The notes under the pieces were generated by a model that was not told the origin of the DNA, did no database searches, and saw nothing but the letters and a program-made list of their open reading frames with translations. From Thaumasiovibrio subtropicus (GTDB taxonomy: Bacteria; Pseudomonadota; Gammaproteobacteria; Enterobacterales; Vibrionaceae), in the NCBI RefSeq assembly GCF_019703835.1, contig NZ_AP023054.1:3285580-3349579 (forward strand): a stretch of 64,000 nucleotides of DNA, in the 5' to 3' direction. Every line of letters starts with the position of its first letter. Within the stretch, counting starts at the first letter, position 1. The translations under genes were made by a program, and so were the position numbers. Below, one piece after another: positions 23,338-35,137 of this stretch.

Positions 23338-23760
23338 ATGTGGCAACAACAGACACTTTCTCTTTCACCGCAACGACGCGGTTTTCACCTCATTACTGAT
23401 GAGATTACGAATGCAATTGAGCCGATGATCAGTCACCTCAACATCGGCTTAGTGAACTTGTTTATTCAGCATACCTCTGCCAGTTTAACCTTAAATGAAA
23501 ATGCCGACCCGACGGTAAGAACGGATATGGAGGCGCATTTTAATCGCTATGTCCCTGAAGACGCGCCATATTATGAGCATACCTATGAAGGCAGTGATGA
23601 TATGCCGGCACATATCAAAGCGTCGTTGTTGGGAAACAGTGTGACGATACCAATCCGTCAGGGCGAACTCGCATTAGGGACTTGGCAAGGGATCTATTTA
23701 GGGGAACACCGCAACCATGGGGGCCATCGTCGCATCATCATCACAGTGCAGGGCGAGTAG
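23338..23760 (+). CDS. YjbQ/UPF0047 family protein
   Basis: 140 residues from the ATG at 23338 ([16 protein letters not shown]). The family signature [24 protein letters not shown] and the C-terminal [19 protein letters not shown] are clear. Members are compact trimeric proteins; some have weak thiamine-phosphate synthase activity, but the physiological role is unsettled. The earlier frame at 23299 lacks support. Confidence 0.88.
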   Translation: MWQQQTLSLSPQRRGFHLITDEITNAIEPMISHLNIGLVNLFIQHTSASLTLNENADPTVRTDMEAHFNRYVPEDAPYYEHTYEGSDDMPAHIKASLLGNSVTIPIRQGELALGTWQGIYLGEHRNHGGHRRIIITVQGE

Positions 23761-23799
23761 CCGCGAGCAAGGCGTTACATCACGCCTTGCTTTGCCTAA

Positions 23800-25032
23800 C
23801 TAGAACGGCTGATTCACCATGACTCGGAAGACACTGTCTTGTTCACTCCACGCCATTTCGGTCCTCACCACAATACCTTCTACTTGAAAGCGTACGGCTG
23901 CCCCTAGGCTCCAATGCATAGCTTGATGCAAAGTACTAAGATCGAAGCTATCTGCGACACGGCCAACATCAGCGAACATCACCCATTGCCACCAAGGCAC
24001 GTCATACCACCCAAAGACTGGCCATTCAGATAGAGGTTGCCAGTCAGGCAAGAGACGATATTCCATGCTGTAATGCAGTGCGGAGCGACCAACATAACGC
24101 CCCCCCGCATAGCCACGTAATCGATACAGCCCACCGAGTCGGCTTGCGGCATAGTCGGGAGGCCTCCGCCATGCACTCTCACCATCAACCGATTCACGTT
24201 GATTCCAACTGGGGACATCGGAAGCGTAAACATTGAAGGCAAGCACTTGGCTGGTTGCCCATTCGGTCCAATCAGGCAGGGCATGAAACCAGCTTTGACT
24301 TAACTCCCATTTCCACCAACTCGCCCGCTCCCGACTACCAAAATCCTTGTGAAGATGCAGCTTCGTTCGGCTGCCCTGTGTCGGGTTTCGGCTATCATTG
24401 CGATTATCCCAGTCAAGGATCGTTTCCAAACCCCAGATCGTATCAGGCAATGCGGAGTCAGGCACTTCTCCCTGCGTATTGGAGAGGGCTTGTTTCTGAT
24501 AGAAAGGACGAAACTCAAGTGATGAGACACCACTACTCCATGGGTGTTTGCCGGTAATGTCGCGTTGAGGCAATAGCCCTTGCATTACGCCTGTTTGACC
24601 AGCACCCATCGGCAAGACATAGCGAGCAGACAACCGATACTGTGCTTCATCAGCATCAGTCAATACACGCTGACTCAGCACGCTGTCATGATTATTCGCA
24701 TCGCCTAGGTAGTAATAGTTATCTTGGTATGACGCTTGGTAAGCCTCAACGCCAAAAATCCAGCGATGTTGTGGTGAGAGAAGATAATTATTCGCGGATG
24801 CATAAAGAATATGACTACCTTTATCAGATAGAACGGCAGCACCCAACACTCCGGCTTGAGGTTGACCAAAACCTTTTACCACGCCAGCCACCCCAACGGA
24901 GTTACCTATCGACTCACTGGTAAACACGAAAGGTACCGCCGCAGTCTCAGGCAACCAAGCAGGCCAACCATCAGCGAATATTACAGAAGAGAAAAACAGT
25001 GAAGTAACGAAAGTGATGGCGCGGCGAATCAT
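23800..25032 (-). CDS. Omp85-like outer-membrane protein (surface antigen / D15 domain)
   Basis: 410 residues with an N-terminal signal peptide (cleaved near FADG) and a C-terminal beta-barrel ending in Phe (FRVMVNQPF). The barrel resembles the BamA/TamA surface-antigen domain, with RLGGLYRLRGYAGGRYVGR holding the conserved RGY/F motif of strand loop 6. It has no POTRA repeats, so it is a short, barrel-only member, possibly a patatin-like or porin-type relative. Its stop overlaps the alr stop region: it starts 4 bp within the end of alr. Confidence 0.78.
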   Translation of the reverse strand: MIRRAITFVTSLFFSSVIFADGWPAWLPETAAVPFVFTSESIGNSVGVAGVVKGFGQPQAGVLGAAVLSDKGSHILYASANNYLLSPQHRWIFGVEAYQASYQDNYYYLGDANNHDSVLSQRVLTDADEAQYRLSARYVLPMGAGQTGVMQGLLPQRDITGKHPWSSGVSSLEFRPFYQKQALSNTQGEVPDSALPDTIWGLETILDWDNRNDSRNPTQGSRTKLHLHKDFGSRERASWWKWELSQSWFHALPDWTEWATSQVLAFNVYASDVPSWNQRESVDGESAWRRPPDYAASRLGGLYRLRGYAGGRYVGRSALHYSMEYRLLPDWQPLSEWPVFGWYDVPWWQWVMFADVGRVADSFDLSTLHQAMHWSLGAAVRFQVEGIVVRTEMAWSEQDSVFRVMVNQPF

Positions 25033-26120
25033 ACGTACTGCATAACAACGCGAGAGGTCAACTTTGTCACTAATTCATAGGCAATCGTTCCTATGTGTTC
25101 AGCGACTTCTTCTGCTGGTAGTCCGTCGCCCCAAAGTACGGCTTTATCACCGACTTTATCTTTTGCATCTGGCCCTAAATCGACGCTCAACATGTCCATG
25201 GAAACACGCCCAGCGGTCACGACTCTGCGACCATTGACCAAAACAGGCGTACCATTCGGCGCCATTCGGGGGTAACCATCACCATAACCGATAGCAATAA
25301 CACCAATACGTGTATCTCGTTCCGCTTGCCAGCGCGCCCCATAACCCACTGTTTCACCTTTCTTGACGTCATTGATAGCAATCAAACTGGCAGACAGGGT
25401 CATAACAGGCTTTAGCCCTAACGATGCCGCAGAACGCGTTTCAACGGGTGAAACACCATAAAGCATAATGCCCGGGCGTACCCACTGATAATGGCTATCT
25501 GGCCAAGCCACGATGCCCGCAGAGGCCGCAAGTGAGCGTTCGCCCTGATACTGACTCGACACTTGGTCAAAACAGGTGATCTGTTGAGCGCTGAATGGAT
25601 TATCCAGTTCATCAGCACAACAGAAATGACTAATAAAGCGCAAGGGTTTTGCGACATTCGGGCAGGCTTCTAAGCGTTTAACCACGGCCTCAGTTTGCTC
25701 AGGTCGAACACCCAGACGATTCATGCCAGTATCAATTTTTAGCCATACTTGAGCGGGTAAGTCGAGCTGTGCTTGTTCAAGCGCTTCCAACTGCTCAACA
25801 GTATGTACAACGGTATGAATGTTGTTTGTCACCGCTATCGACAAGTCGGCTAAGGAGTAGAAGCCTTCAAGCAACAGTATGGGTTTAATCACACCACCCG
25901 CACGCAAAGTCAGCGCTTCTTCAATGCGAGCGACACCAAAAGCATCCACTTCATCAAGATGATTTGCGACTGGCAATAGGCCGTGCCCATAAGCATTCGC
26001 TTTGACAACGGCGAGTACTTTACAGTTCGGCGCGAACTCTTTTACGCGTTGCAAGTTATGATTCAGCGCCGCGGTTTTAATCGTCGCGGTTGCAGCCTGA
26101 AGTTGCAGTCCTTTCGGCAT
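25029..26120 (-). CDS. alr: Alanine racemase
   Basis: A PLP enzyme that makes D-alanine for peptidoglycan. 363 residues, TIM barrel plus C-terminal beta domain. PLP-binding Lys in VVKANAYGHG, catalytic Tyr in GYGARW, and SMDMLSVDLG. The start at 26120 (MPKGLQLQAATATI) overlaps the dnaB stop; an in-frame ATG at 26132 is also possible. The dnaB-alr order is conserved in gammaproteobacteria. Confidence 0.95.
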   Translation of the reverse strand: MPKGLQLQAATATIKTAALNHNLQRVKEFAPNCKVLAVVKANAYGHGLLPVANHLDEVDAFGVARIEEALTLRAGGVIKPILLLEGFYSLADLSIAVTNNIHTVVHTVEQLEALEQAQLDLPAQVWLKIDTGMNRLGVRPEQTEAVVKRLEACPNVAKPLRFISHFCCADELDNPFSAQQITCFDQVSSQYQGERSLAASAGIVAWPDSHYQWVRPGIMLYGVSPVETRSAASLGLKPVMTLSASLIAINDVKKGETVGYGARWQAERDTRIGVIAIGYGDGYPRMAPNGTPVLVNGRRVVTAGRVSMDMLSVDLGPDAKDKVGDKAVLWGDGLPAEEVAEHIGTIAYELVTKLTSRVVMQYV

Positions 26121-26121
26121 A

Positions 26122-27519
26122 TTATTCTTCATCAAATGCAGGCCCTGCATAATTATCAAAACGAGACCATTGCCCTTGGAAGGTTAAGCGCACAGAGCCA
26201 ATCGGGCCGTTACGTTGCTTACCGATAATGATTTCCGCGATACCTTTTAAGGCGCTGTCTTCGTGGTACACCTCATCACGGTAAATGAACATGATCAAGT
26301 CGGCATCCTGCTCGATCGCACCAGATTCACGCAAGTCAGAGTTAATCGGGCGTTTGTCTGCGCGTTGCTCCAACGAGCGGTTTAGCTGGGAAAGGGCGAC
26401 GACAGGGCATTGAAGTTCTTTTGCAAGCGCCTTCAACGAGCGAGAAATCTCCGCGATTTCTAGGGTACGGTTCTCTTGTAATCCAGGTACACGCATCAAC
26501 TGCAAATAGTCGACCATGATTAAGCTAATGCCACCATGATCACGTGCGATACGTCGCGCTCGAGAGCGTAATTCCGTTGGCGTCAGGCCAGAACTGTCAT
26601 CAATGAACATGTTCTTTTTCTGCATGAGCAAGCCCATGGTCGACGAAATACGCGCCCAATCTTCATCATCTAGCTGACCTGTTCGAATCTTGGTTTGATC
26701 AACTCGCGACAAGGAGGCCAACATACGCATCATGATCTGTTCTGATGGCATCTCAAGCGAGAAGATAAGCACCGGCTTATCTTGATCCATTGCCGCATTT
26801 TCACACAAGTTCATCGCAAAGGTGGTTTTACCCATCGATGGACGTGCGGCCACAATGATCAAATCCGAAGGCTGCAAGCCTGCTGTTTTCTTATTGAGAT
26901 CGGTAAACCCAGTCGAGACCCCAGTCACACCATCTTGTGGTGTTTGATAAAGCAGCTCGATGCGCTCTAACGTTTTCTCAAGAATACTCTCAACGTTTTG
27001 CGGCCCTTCATTTGCTGTAGTGCGCTGCTCTGCAATGGCAAACACTTTACTTTCAGCTAAGTCTAGAAGGTCTTCACTGGTACGGCCTTGCGGGTCATAT
27101 CCCGCATCAGCAATCTCATTCGCGACGCTGATCATGCCGCGAATCAACGAACGTTCTTGAACGATATCTGCATACGCAGTGATGTTAGCCGCACTCGGGG
27201 TGTTTTTAGCCAACTCAGCGAGGTAAGCAAACCCGCCAACTTCATCTAGCTTATCTTGACGCTCCAGTTGTTCTGAAAGCGTAATGAGATCCAGTGGCTG
27301 CCCCGCATCAAGCACCACCTTGACGGCCTCATAAATCACGCGGTGGGGACGACTGTAGAAGTCGCTTGCCATCAACTTTTCAGCAACGCTATCCCACTTC
27401 TCATTGTCGAGCATCAAGCCACCCAATACGGATTGCTCGGCTTCCAGTGAGTGGGGAGCCATTTTTATCGCGTCTACTTGTTTGTCTTTGGACGGATTTA
27501 CTTGTCGTTGTTCAGCCAT
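26122..27519 (-). CDS. dnaB: Replicative DNA helicase DnaB
   Basis: A hexameric 5'-3' helicase at the fork. 465 residues: an N-terminal primase-interacting domain (PPHSLEAEQSVLGGLML-like start, here APHSLEAEQ), a linker, and a RecA-like ATPase with Walker A ARPSMGKTTFAMN, Walker B IMVDYLQLM, and the conserved ALSQLNRSLEQRADKRP. No intein. It lies upstream of alr in the same direction. Confidence 0.97.
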   Translation of the reverse strand: MAEQRQVNPSKDKQVDAIKMAPHSLEAEQSVLGGLMLDNEKWDSVAEKLMASDFYSRPHRVIYEAVKVVLDAGQPLDLITLSEQLERQDKLDEVGGFAYLAELAKNTPSAANITAYADIVQERSLIRGMISVANEIADAGYDPQGRTSEDLLDLAESKVFAIAEQRTTANEGPQNVESILEKTLERIELLYQTPQDGVTGVSTGFTDLNKKTAGLQPSDLIIVAARPSMGKTTFAMNLCENAAMDQDKPVLIFSLEMPSEQIMMRMLASLSRVDQTKIRTGQLDDEDWARISSTMGLLMQKKNMFIDDSSGLTPTELRSRARRIARDHGGISLIMVDYLQLMRVPGLQENRTLEIAEISRSLKALAKELQCPVVALSQLNRSLEQRADKRPINSDLRESGAIEQDADLIMFIYRDEVYHEDSALKGIAEIIIGKQRNGPIGSVRLTFQGQWSRFDNYAGPAFDEE

Positions 27520-27670
27520 AAATCGAATGCGGTTACCAGAAACTCAGCTAGTCAGTATACCTTAGTTTGGAAACTGAAAGGATATTGACTGATAAATAGA
27601 TTATGTGTGACGACTCGCCTATCGAAAAGGTAAATCATGAGATTTCACACAACGCTGACGAGAAGCAAAA

Positions 27671-27696
27671 AAAAACCAGCCCGAAGGCTGGTTTTT
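27671..27696 (-). terminator. Terminator of the rpsF-priB-rpsR-rplI operon
   Basis: A stem AAAAACCAGC / GCTGGTTTTT with a 6-base loop, just after the rplI stop. Confidence 0.85.
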
Positions 27697-27714
27697 CACT
27701 ATCGTAAAACGTTA

Positions 27715-28167
27715 TTACTCAGCAGGAACAACGTTTAGGTTGATAGTTGCGAATACATCAGAGTGCAGTTGTAGGCTGATTTCGAACTCACCAGTGGTAC
27801 GTAGCGCACCTTCTGGAAGACGAACTTCGCTCTTAGCAACTTCAACGCCAGCAGCAGTTACTGCATCAGCGATGTCACGAGTACCGATAGAACCGAATAG
27901 TTTACCTTCGTCACCCGCTTTAGATGCGATAACAACCGCTTCTAGTGCGCTCACTTTCTCAGCACGCGCTTCAGCAGCAGCTAGTTGCTCAGCAACTTTT
28001 GCTTCTAGCTCAGCACGACGTGCTTCGAACATTTCAACGTTCGCTTTAGTCGCCATTACAGCCTTACCTTGTGGGATAAGGAAGTTACGTGCGAAACCCG
28101 CTTTAACGTTAACCTGATCGCCAAGACCACCTAGGTTACCGATTTTATCAAGTAGAATAACTTGCAT
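27715..28167 (-). CDS. rplI: 50S ribosomal protein L9
   Basis: 150 residues: an N-terminal domain with [19 protein letters not shown] and [16 protein letters not shown], a long connecting helix, and a C-terminal 23S rRNA-binding domain with [15 protein letters not shown]. Last gene of the rpsF operon. Confidence 0.97.
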   Translation of the reverse strand: MQVILLDKIGNLGGLGDQVNVKAGFARNFLIPQGKAVMATKANVEMFEARRAELEAKVAEQLAAAEARAEKVSALEAVVIASKAGDEGKLFGSIGTRDIADAVTAAGVEVAKSEVRLPEGALRTTGEFEISLQLHSDVFATINLNVVPAE

Positions 28168-28204
28168 TATCTTGTCCTCTTAATCTAATTGAACCAGCTA
28201 CCGA

Positions 28205-28751
<547 letters not shown>

Positions 28752-28757
28752 AAAGGA

Positions 28758-29147
28758 TTACTCAGCTGCTGCTTCGCCTTCAGATTGTGCAGGTGCTGCA
28801 CGCTCTTCGCGACGTGGTGCACGCTCTTCCTTCGCCTTCATCATTGGAGATGGCTCAGTGATTGCACCTTTAGTACGCATGATCATGTTACGGATCACTG
28901 CATCGTTGAAGCGGAAAGTAGATTCCAGCTCATCAACAACAGCCTGCTCAGCTTCAACGTTCATTAGAACGTAGTGTGCTTTGTGCAGTTTGTTGATTGG
29001 GTAAGCCATTTGACGACGGCCCCAATCTTCTAGACGGTGGATTTGACCGCCAGAGTCTTTGATAGCAGCTGTGTAACGCTCGATCATGCCAGCAACCTGC
29101 TCGCTTTGATCAGGGTGCACCATGAATACGATTTCGTAATGACGCAT
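28758..29147 (-). CDS. rpsF: 30S ribosomal protein S6
   Basis: 129 residues. [39 protein letters not shown] and [12 protein letters not shown] are S6 signatures. The C-terminus carries a Glu/Ala/Arg extension (residues about 108-129) where RimK-type glutamylation occurs in E. coli. First gene of the operon. Confidence 0.97.
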   Translation of the reverse strand: MRHYEIVFMVHPDQSEQVAGMIERYTAAIKDSGGQIHRLEDWGRRQMAYPINKLHKAHYVLMNVEAEQAVVDELESTFRFNDAVIRNMIMRTKGAITEPSPMMKAKEERAPRREERAAPAQSEGEAAAE

Positions 29148-29200
29148 TGGTTGCTCCTTACGGATTATTCAGCTTCCACAATTGGCTCGGTCATCCAGAG
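29148..29200 (-). promoter_or_regulatory. Probable S6:S18-binding leader of the rpsF operon
   Basis: The leader just before the rpsF ATG reads ATAATCCGTAAGGAGCAACC. The CCGTAAGGAG core is the conserved element of the known S6:S18 autoregulatory RNA motif in gammaproteobacteria. Structure was not computed. Confidence 0.5.
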
Positions 29201-29290
29201 GAAGCAAGGAACTAAAAACAAAGAACCGAGAATTTGGACGCTGAATAGTACAGAATTGCACCGTTGATAGCAAACAAAATTTGCAGGGAT

Positions 29291-30196
29291 TTAAACATGC
29301 CCTGATAGCAGTGAAAATGCCTGTTTCTGGTGCTGTTTTGGTGTCTGGCCAAAATAGCGTTTATAGGCAGTAACAAAGTTGGCAGGGTAGTCATAGCCCG
29401 CTAGCAAACTTGCCTCGATCAAACTAAGGCCTTCTTGGCACATGGCATCATGTGCGCGCTGTAAGCGACGATGTTTTAAATAGTTGACAAGGCTCTGCCC
29501 AAACGCTGCCCGGCAATGGCGTTGCAGTGTGGCGACACTCATCCCCAACTGTTCACCAATCTCAGCGACAGAGAGATAATCGGCTTCACCACTTTGTAAA
29601 AACATCTGTAAACGCGTCGTTGAGCGAAAAGCGCGAGCATTATCTAGAGGTAGCGACTCAAGCCCAGCCAAAAATTGCCACAAGAGTTCAACAAAACTCG
29701 CCATCACTTGGCGCTCTGCAACACCTTGCCCCGGCAGTTGATTCACCGCCTCGGCAAGATGTACCAAATGAGACGGTAATTTGGCTTGATGAAGTGCGCG
29801 TTTGCCATGGATCAATTGCGATACCTGCGGGCTTTCTAGCGATTGATGACGCCCCTCTAACCACTCAGGTTCAATACGCACCAATAGATTGCGATCATGA
29901 CTTCCCGCTTCACCCACTCCAGAGACGAGACTATCTGACGTCAGATTAACCATAGACGCAATCACTGGAGAGGCGTGACAATGACGTGCAGTTTGTAAAC
30001 GCGCATGACCATAATTGACATCCACTTTTCCGGCGAGGGGAATCACAATCGTCAATCCTTCACTCGGCACGCGTTCAAGGAAGACATCAGCGGTGCGATA
30101 AATGTCTTTGCTATGGAAAAAAAGCCCTTTTTCCAAATACAAGTTGGTGACTTTCCCTTGGTATGTTTGCTGCGCCACGCTGCTGCCCTTACTCAA
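29291..30196 (-). CDS. AraC-family transcriptional regulator
   Basis: 301 residues. The C-terminal third has the two AraC helix-turn-helix units: VAEIGEQLGMSVATLQRHCR, then YLKHRRLQRAHDAM and SLLAGYDYPANFVTAYKRYFGQTP. The N-terminal sensor (VIPLAGKVDVNYGHARLQTA) resembles effector-binding cupin-like domains. The start is uncertain: TTG at 30196, with GGA upstream, or GTG at 30178. It diverges from a secreted esterase gene (30402), which may be its target. Confidence 0.8.
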   Translation of the reverse strand: MSKGSSVAQQTYQGKVTNLYLEKGLFFHSKDIYRTADVFLERVPSEGLTIVIPLAGKVDVNYGHARLQTARHCHASPVIASMVNLTSDSLVSGVGEAGSHDRNLLVRIEPEWLEGRHQSLESPQVSQLIHGKRALHQAKLPSHLVHLAEAVNQLPGQGVAERQVMASFVELLWQFLAGLESLPLDNARAFRSTTRLQMFLQSGEADYLSVAEIGEQLGMSVATLQRHCRAAFGQSLVNYLKHRRLQRAHDAMCQEGLSLIEASLLAGYDYPANFVTAYKRYFGQTPKQHQKQAFSLLSGHV

Positions 30197-30401
30197 TATT
30201 GTCCATGAGGTGTACGTAATAATGAGAAAAGCACAAACAAAACTGCGTCATTTGCAAAATCTTCTCAATGCCACCCTGTGCGATAATGCCTTTAATGAAA
30301 ACAATTCTCAACTCGCCATCCACAGGCACGTTGTTAACCATCAACAAACCATCAGCACAACAGACTCAGGAGCACAGGCAATAGCCTGTGGCAACAAGCA
30401 T

Positions 30402-31460
30402 ATGGACATTCGAAAAATCGCATTGCGTGGCTGGTTACTGCTCTGTTGCTTTACCGCACACGCAGCTTCAGAGGTCACTATCGCCCAGCGTTTCTCACAT
30501 CAATCAAAGATTCTCAACACAACGTTGAGTTATCAAGTCTACCTGCCGGAAAGCTACCACAGTGACAAAAAAGCACACTTTCCTGTTGTTTATCTTTTAG
30601 ATGGTGAGGCGCACTTCACCCATGCAGTCGGTATGCTGGAATCACTGCATAGTGGAATGTGGCCGCAAGTGCCGGAGATGATAGTGGTCGGTGTGAGTAA
30701 TGAGAACAGAATGGCAAACTATACGCCAACAAAAGCCACGCAGCTTCCCAATGGCGAGTCAGCACCAGCGCCCTATAAACAGACAGGCCAAGGCCCTGAC
30801 TTCCTTCGTTACCTTGAAAATGAACTCGTGCCTGTGATCGACGATGTGTTTCGAACCCAAGCTCCCAACATTTTAGTTGGTCACTCTTTTGGAGGCATTA
30901 TGGCGTTAAGTGCCTTAGCACAAACGCATCGATTTTCAGGCTTGGTCGCACTTGATCCTAGCCTATGGTATGACTACCCCAGACTAAACGATCAACTCAT
31001 CGCTTCACTCTCGCAACCTGTCACCCGCCCTGTTGCACTCTTCGTGGCAGCCGCAGATATGCCCATCACACCCAGTCTCGGACGTTCAACGGTCCATCGC
31101 GATTATATTGTCGCTTTTAACGATCGATTAAACGCACACAAAACAGACAACACTGAACTGGCCATTGAAAGCCAAGGTGTGTTTTATCCCGGCACGAATC
31201 ATCATGACATTTATCATTGGGGGTTTTACGACGCCATGAAATGGCTATTTGACGGCTATCGCATCAATTTCGGTTACCAAACAATCAATGCCGAAGCCGT
31301 GATAGCTGACTATGCAGCGATGAATAAAAGGCTGGGCGCCAATCTTAAACCCTCGCTTCCTTATCTCAAACGCGCCGTTGCAAAGCTCAGCCGAGACAAA
31401 GCGCTCAATGAGAACCCTGATGAGGTGCGAAAACTGATCCATCACTTTTACTCAAAGTAA
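30402..31460 (+). CDS. Secreted esterase (PF00756, IroE-like alpha/beta hydrolase)
   Basis: 352 residues from the ATG at 30402. A signal peptide (RGWLLLCCFTAHAAS) is followed by an esterase-D-type hydrolase domain: PVVYLLDGEAHF, the nucleophile elbow LVGHSFGGIMAL, a His in GTNHHDIYHWG, and a C-terminal helical tail. The family includes siderophore esterases and feruloyl esterases; the substrate here is unknown. Divergent from the AraC-type gene, which may respond to the same substrate. Confidence 0.8.
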   Translation: MDIRKIALRGWLLLCCFTAHAASEVTIAQRFSHQSKILNTTLSYQVYLPESYHSDKKAHFPVVYLLDGEAHFTHAVGMLESLHSGMWPQVPEMIVVGVSNENRMANYTPTKATQLPNGESAPAPYKQTGQGPDFLRYLENELVPVIDDVFRTQAPNILVGHSFGGIMALSALAQTHRFSGLVALDPSLWYDYPRLNDQLIASLSQPVTRPVALFVAAADMPITPSLGRSTVHRDYIVAFNDRLNAHKTDNTELAIESQGVFYPGTNHHDIYHWGFYDAMKWLFDGYRINFGYQTINAEAVIADYAAMNKRLGANLKPSLPYLKRAVAKLSRDKALNENPDEVRKLIHHFYSK

Positions 31461-31518
31461 TTTCTGGGTCAAATTCCGACGGATTATAATAACGTCAACA
31501 TCACCGTTGGCTAGGCAA

Positions 31519-31546
31519 AGAAAAGGCCCTCGTTGAGGGCCTTCTC
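31519..31546. terminator. Bidirectional terminator between esterase and rlmB
   Basis: A stem AAGGCCCTC / GAGGGCCTT with loop GTT and short T- and A-runs. It lies between two convergent genes. Confidence 0.75.
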
Positions 31547-31560
31547 TCTCATATCAATAC

Positions 31561-32301
31561 TTAGTTCGACTGTCGCTGGCGAACTGCTTCAAATAGGCAA
31601 ATCCCAGACGCCACCGACACATTCAAGCTCGACACCGCTCCAGCCATTGGAATTTTAATCAGTTCATCACAAGTCTCGCGCGTTAAGCGTCGCATGCCAT
31701 CGCCTTCGGCACCCATGACGATCGCCATCGGACCAGTTAACTTAGCTTGATAAATGTCTTGCGTGGCTTCGCCTGCCGTGCCGACAACCCAAACGCCTTT
31801 TTCTTGTAACGCACGTAACGTTCTCGCTAAGTTCGTTACGCGGACGAGAGGCATGACTTCTGCAGCCCCACAGGCGACTTTGCTCGCCGTTGCGTTCAAT
31901 TGTGCTGACTTATCTTTAGGGACAATCACCGCTGCCGCCCCTGCCGCATCGGCGTTACGTAGACATGCCCCTAAATTATGAGGATCTGTCACACCATCCA
32001 GCACAAGCAATAACGGTTGAGGCTTGCTGGCCAAAATCGCATCGAGATCATTCTCGTTGTACTGTTTAGCGGGTTTCACACGAGCAATAATACCTTGATG
32101 AACCGCACCTTTGGCACGGTCATCCAGCACTTTTCGACCCGCTTCTTGAATCGTAATACCTAACGCTGTGAGCTCATTCAGTACGGGTAATAAACGTTCA
32201 TCTTGACGCCCTTTCAAGACTAAAACTTCAATAAAACGGGCTGGGTCATTTTCCAATACGGCTTTCACTGCGTGAATGCCATATAGCATGTCGTTACTCA
32301 T
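31561..32301 (-). CDS. rlmB: 23S rRNA (Gm2251) 2'-O-methyltransferase RlmB
   Basis: 246 residues of a SPOUT methyltransferase: an N-terminal substrate-binding domain ([15 protein letters not shown]) and a knotted C-terminal domain with [30 protein letters not shown] and [17 protein letters not shown]. The start at 32301 ([10 protein letters not shown]) is the family start. Lies downstream of rnr, as in E. coli. Confidence 0.96.
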   Translation of the reverse strand: MSNDMLYGIHAVKAVLENDPARFIEVLVLKGRQDERLLPVLNELTALGITIQEAGRKVLDDRAKGAVHQGIIARVKPAKQYNENDLDAILASKPQPLLLVLDGVTDPHNLGACLRNADAAGAAAVIVPKDKSAQLNATASKVACGAAEVMPLVRVTNLARTLRALQEKGVWVVGTAGEATQDIYQAKLTGPMAIVMGAEGDGMRRLTRETCDELIKIPMAGAVSSLNVSVASGICLFEAVRQRQSN

Positions 32302-32358
32302 AGTGATTTCAATCTTCTCTTCGCGCGGCAGCGATGATAACGCTGCCACTATCAATGA

Positions 32359-34947
32359 CTATTTCGTTTTTTTAGTGCGAGCCTTTTTCTTTTTGCGCGC
32401 TTTTTCTGTCTTGGATTTCTTAGGAGCTGGGTTATCTTTCTTGCCCTTGTTTACTCCAGGTTTCTTTCCTGCTGGCTTTTTCTTCTTCGCAGGTGGCTTT
32501 CCTCCCAGCGAGGGCGGCAAATCATCTTCAATTACGGGTTTCGCTTTAGGCATCACACCTTGCTTTAAAGATTGGCGCACACTGCGGCGCTCTTTTTTCT
32601 TCTTCGCTGTTTGCGCTTCTACTTTCCCATCAGCACCAACTTTAAAGGCGCGGCTATTCTGACGTAACCCTTCCGCCTTACGCATTTTCTGCTTGGCTCT
32701 ATCACGTTCGGTTTTACCTGCGCGACGCGGTTTACGGTTACTGCCCACCATATCAAAGTCGATCATACGATCGTCGAGGTTCACCGCCAAGACGCGGATT
32801 TGAACGGTATCGCCAAGGCGATACACCTGACCACTACTCTCACCAATCAAACGCTGGCCTATAGGATCGTATTGGTAGTAATCATTGGCAAGATTTGAAA
32901 CATGCACTAACCCATCAATGTTGAGTTCATTGAGACGTACAAAAAAACCGAAGCCGGTAACGTTAGCAATGACGCCTTCAAACTCATCGCCGACATGATC
33001 TTGCATGTACTCGCACTTCAGCCAATCAGAGACATCACGGGTGGCATCATCTGCACGGCGTTCAGTGGTGGAACACTGTTCACCCAGTACATCCATATCA
33101 TCAACAGAGTAATGATAGCCCCCAGTTGGCGTCCAACGATCCGCATTGGTTCCTGCTTCTTTGGCAATCAGGTATTTAATCGCACGGTGCAAGGTGAGAT
33201 CCGGATAGCGGCGAATCGGTGAGGTGAAGTGTGCATACTGATTCAATGCCAACCCAAAGTGCCCCATATTGTCAGCTTGGTATACCGCCTGCTTCATAGA
33301 TCGCAGCAACATGGTTTGGATGAGTTCCTTGTCTGCACGCTCATGTATCGCGTGAGCCAACTCTGCGTAATCTCGCGGCGAAGGCTCTAACCCACCACCA
33401 AGATGAAGGCCTAACTCACCCAAGAAGTCACGGAACCCGACCAAGCGTTCTTCTCCCGGCGTTTCATGTACGCGGTAAAGTGAGGGCTCTTTTAACTTTT
33501 CGACATACCGTGCAGAGGCGATGTTAGCCAAAATCATGCACTCTTCGATGATTTTGTGGGCATCATTACGCTCATAAGGCTCAATACGGTCGATCTTCCG
33601 TTGGCTATTGAAAATGAACTTCGTTTCTACGGTTTCAAATTCAATCGCGCCACGCTCTTCGCGGGAGCCTTTTAGCACCTTATACATGCTATACAGCTCT
33701 TCAAGGTGGGGCACTAACGGCGCATACCGTTCACGCAGTTCCTCATCACCTTCGAGCATTTTATGCACTTTATTATACGTTAGACGCGCATGCGAGTTCA
33801 TGACCGCTTCGTAATGCTTATAACCTGACAAACGCCCATTGGCCGAAATAGTCATTTCACACACCATACAGAGGCGATCAACTTGCGGGTTCAATGAACA
33901 TAAACCGTTAGAGAGCACTTCTGGCAACATAGGCACGACTTGCGAAGGGAAGTAGACCGAGTTGCCTCGTTGCACTGCTTCTTTATCTAATGCAGAGTCA
34001 GGTCGAACGTAATAACTCACATCAGCAATAGCCACCCACAAGCGCCACCCACCAGAACGTTTTTTCTCACAATACACAGCATCATCGAAGTCACGTGCAT
34101 CTTCGCCATCGATAGTAACGAGTGGCAAGTCTCTAAGATCAACACGCCCTTTCTTTGCATCTTCTGGTACGTCTTCCGTCAGAGTAGAAATCTGTTTTTC
34201 AACTTCTTTAGGCCATACATGCGGGATATCATGGGTACGTAAAGCAATTTCAATTTCCATGCCCGGCGCCATGTTCTCGCCGAGTACTTCGACGATTTTA
34301 CCCACGGCATTATATTGGCGAGTGGCTCGCTGAGTCACTTCCACGACCACCACATTGCCCATTCGCGCGCCCATACGTTGGTCTTGCGGTATAACAATAT
34401 CTTGCGCGATACGAGAATCGTCAGGCACGACGTAGCCCATACCATTTTCAATAAAATATCGACCAACAATTTGTCCGGTACGTTCTTCCAAAATACGCAC
34501 CACACGCGCTTCCGGTCGGCCACGCTTATCAACGCCGACTTGCTGCGCGAGGACGTAGTCACCATGCAGTACACCACGCATTTGATGAAATGGCAGCACG
34601 AGATCATCTTTGGTGCCAACACCTTCAGGCCGTAAAAAGCCAAACCCTTCGCGATGGCCGATGACATGCCCTTTAATAAGATCGATGCGCTCAGGCAAGG
34701 CATAGCACTGACGACGAGTGAAGATGAGTTGACCATCTCGCTCCATTGCGCGTAGGCGTCGACGTAAACCTTCATACTGGTCATCACCGGATAAATTCAG
34801 CACTTCGAAAAGGTGGTCGCGGCTCACCGGCGTTTCAAACCCTTCAATGACACTGAGGATTTGTTCGCGGCTTGGTATAGGGTTTTCGTAATTACTCGCC
34901 TCACGATCCGCAAACGGATCTTGAGGTAATTGTTGGTCTTCTGACAT
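32359..34947 (-). CDS. rnr: Ribonuclease R
   Basis: A processive 3'-5' exoribonuclease that degrades structured RNA. 862 residues: an N-terminal HTH-like and cold-shock region ([20 protein letters not shown]), the RNB domain with [15 protein letters not shown] and [19 protein letters not shown], an S1 domain ([20 protein letters not shown]), and a long Lys-rich tail of about 140 residues ([21 protein letters not shown]). The start is the ATG at 34947 (MSEDQQLPQ). Confidence 0.96.
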   Translation of the reverse strand: MSEDQQLPQDPFADREASNYENPIPSREQILSVIEGFETPVSRDHLFEVLNLSGDDQYEGLRRRLRAMERDGQLIFTRRQCYALPERIDLIKGHVIGHREGFGFLRPEGVGTKDDLVLPFHQMRGVLHGDYVLAQQVGVDKRGRPEARVVRILEERTGQIVGRYFIENGMGYVVPDDSRIAQDIVIPQDQRMGARMGNVVVVEVTQRATRQYNAVGKIVEVLGENMAPGMEIEIALRTHDIPHVWPKEVEKQISTLTEDVPEDAKKGRVDLRDLPLVTIDGEDARDFDDAVYCEKKRSGGWRLWVAIADVSYYVRPDSALDKEAVQRGNSVYFPSQVVPMLPEVLSNGLCSLNPQVDRLCMVCEMTISANGRLSGYKHYEAVMNSHARLTYNKVHKMLEGDEELRERYAPLVPHLEELYSMYKVLKGSREERGAIEFETVETKFIFNSQRKIDRIEPYERNDAHKIIEECMILANIASARYVEKLKEPSLYRVHETPGEERLVGFRDFLGELGLHLGGGLEPSPRDYAELAHAIHERADKELIQTMLLRSMKQAVYQADNMGHFGLALNQYAHFTSPIRRYPDLTLHRAIKYLIAKEAGTNADRWTPTGGYHYSVDDMDVLGEQCSTTERRADDATRDVSDWLKCEYMQDHVGDEFEGVIANVTGFGFFVRLNELNIDGLVHVSNLANDYYQYDPIGQRLIGESSGQVYRLGDTVQIRVLAVNLDDRMIDFDMVGSNRKPRRAGKTERDRAKQKMRKAEGLRQNSRAFKVGADGKVEAQTAKKKKERRSVRQSLKQGVMPKAKPVIEDDLPPSLGGKPPAKKKKPAGKKPGVNKGKKDNPAPKKSKTEKARKKKKARTKKTK

Positions 34948-35137
34948 GTAATGATCCGTAAATGGCGGATAATAGTGCAAGTATATCTGAGCTACTGCTA
35001 TTCAGATAGCTTCAGGCAGTATTATTAATAGAGTGAAAAACAGTGTTACGAGACGACTTTCTCGCCAGTAACAGAAAAGAGGATAATTGACAGGCTTGGC
35101 GATAATATACGCTGAATTGCGACAGCGCAATGCTTAA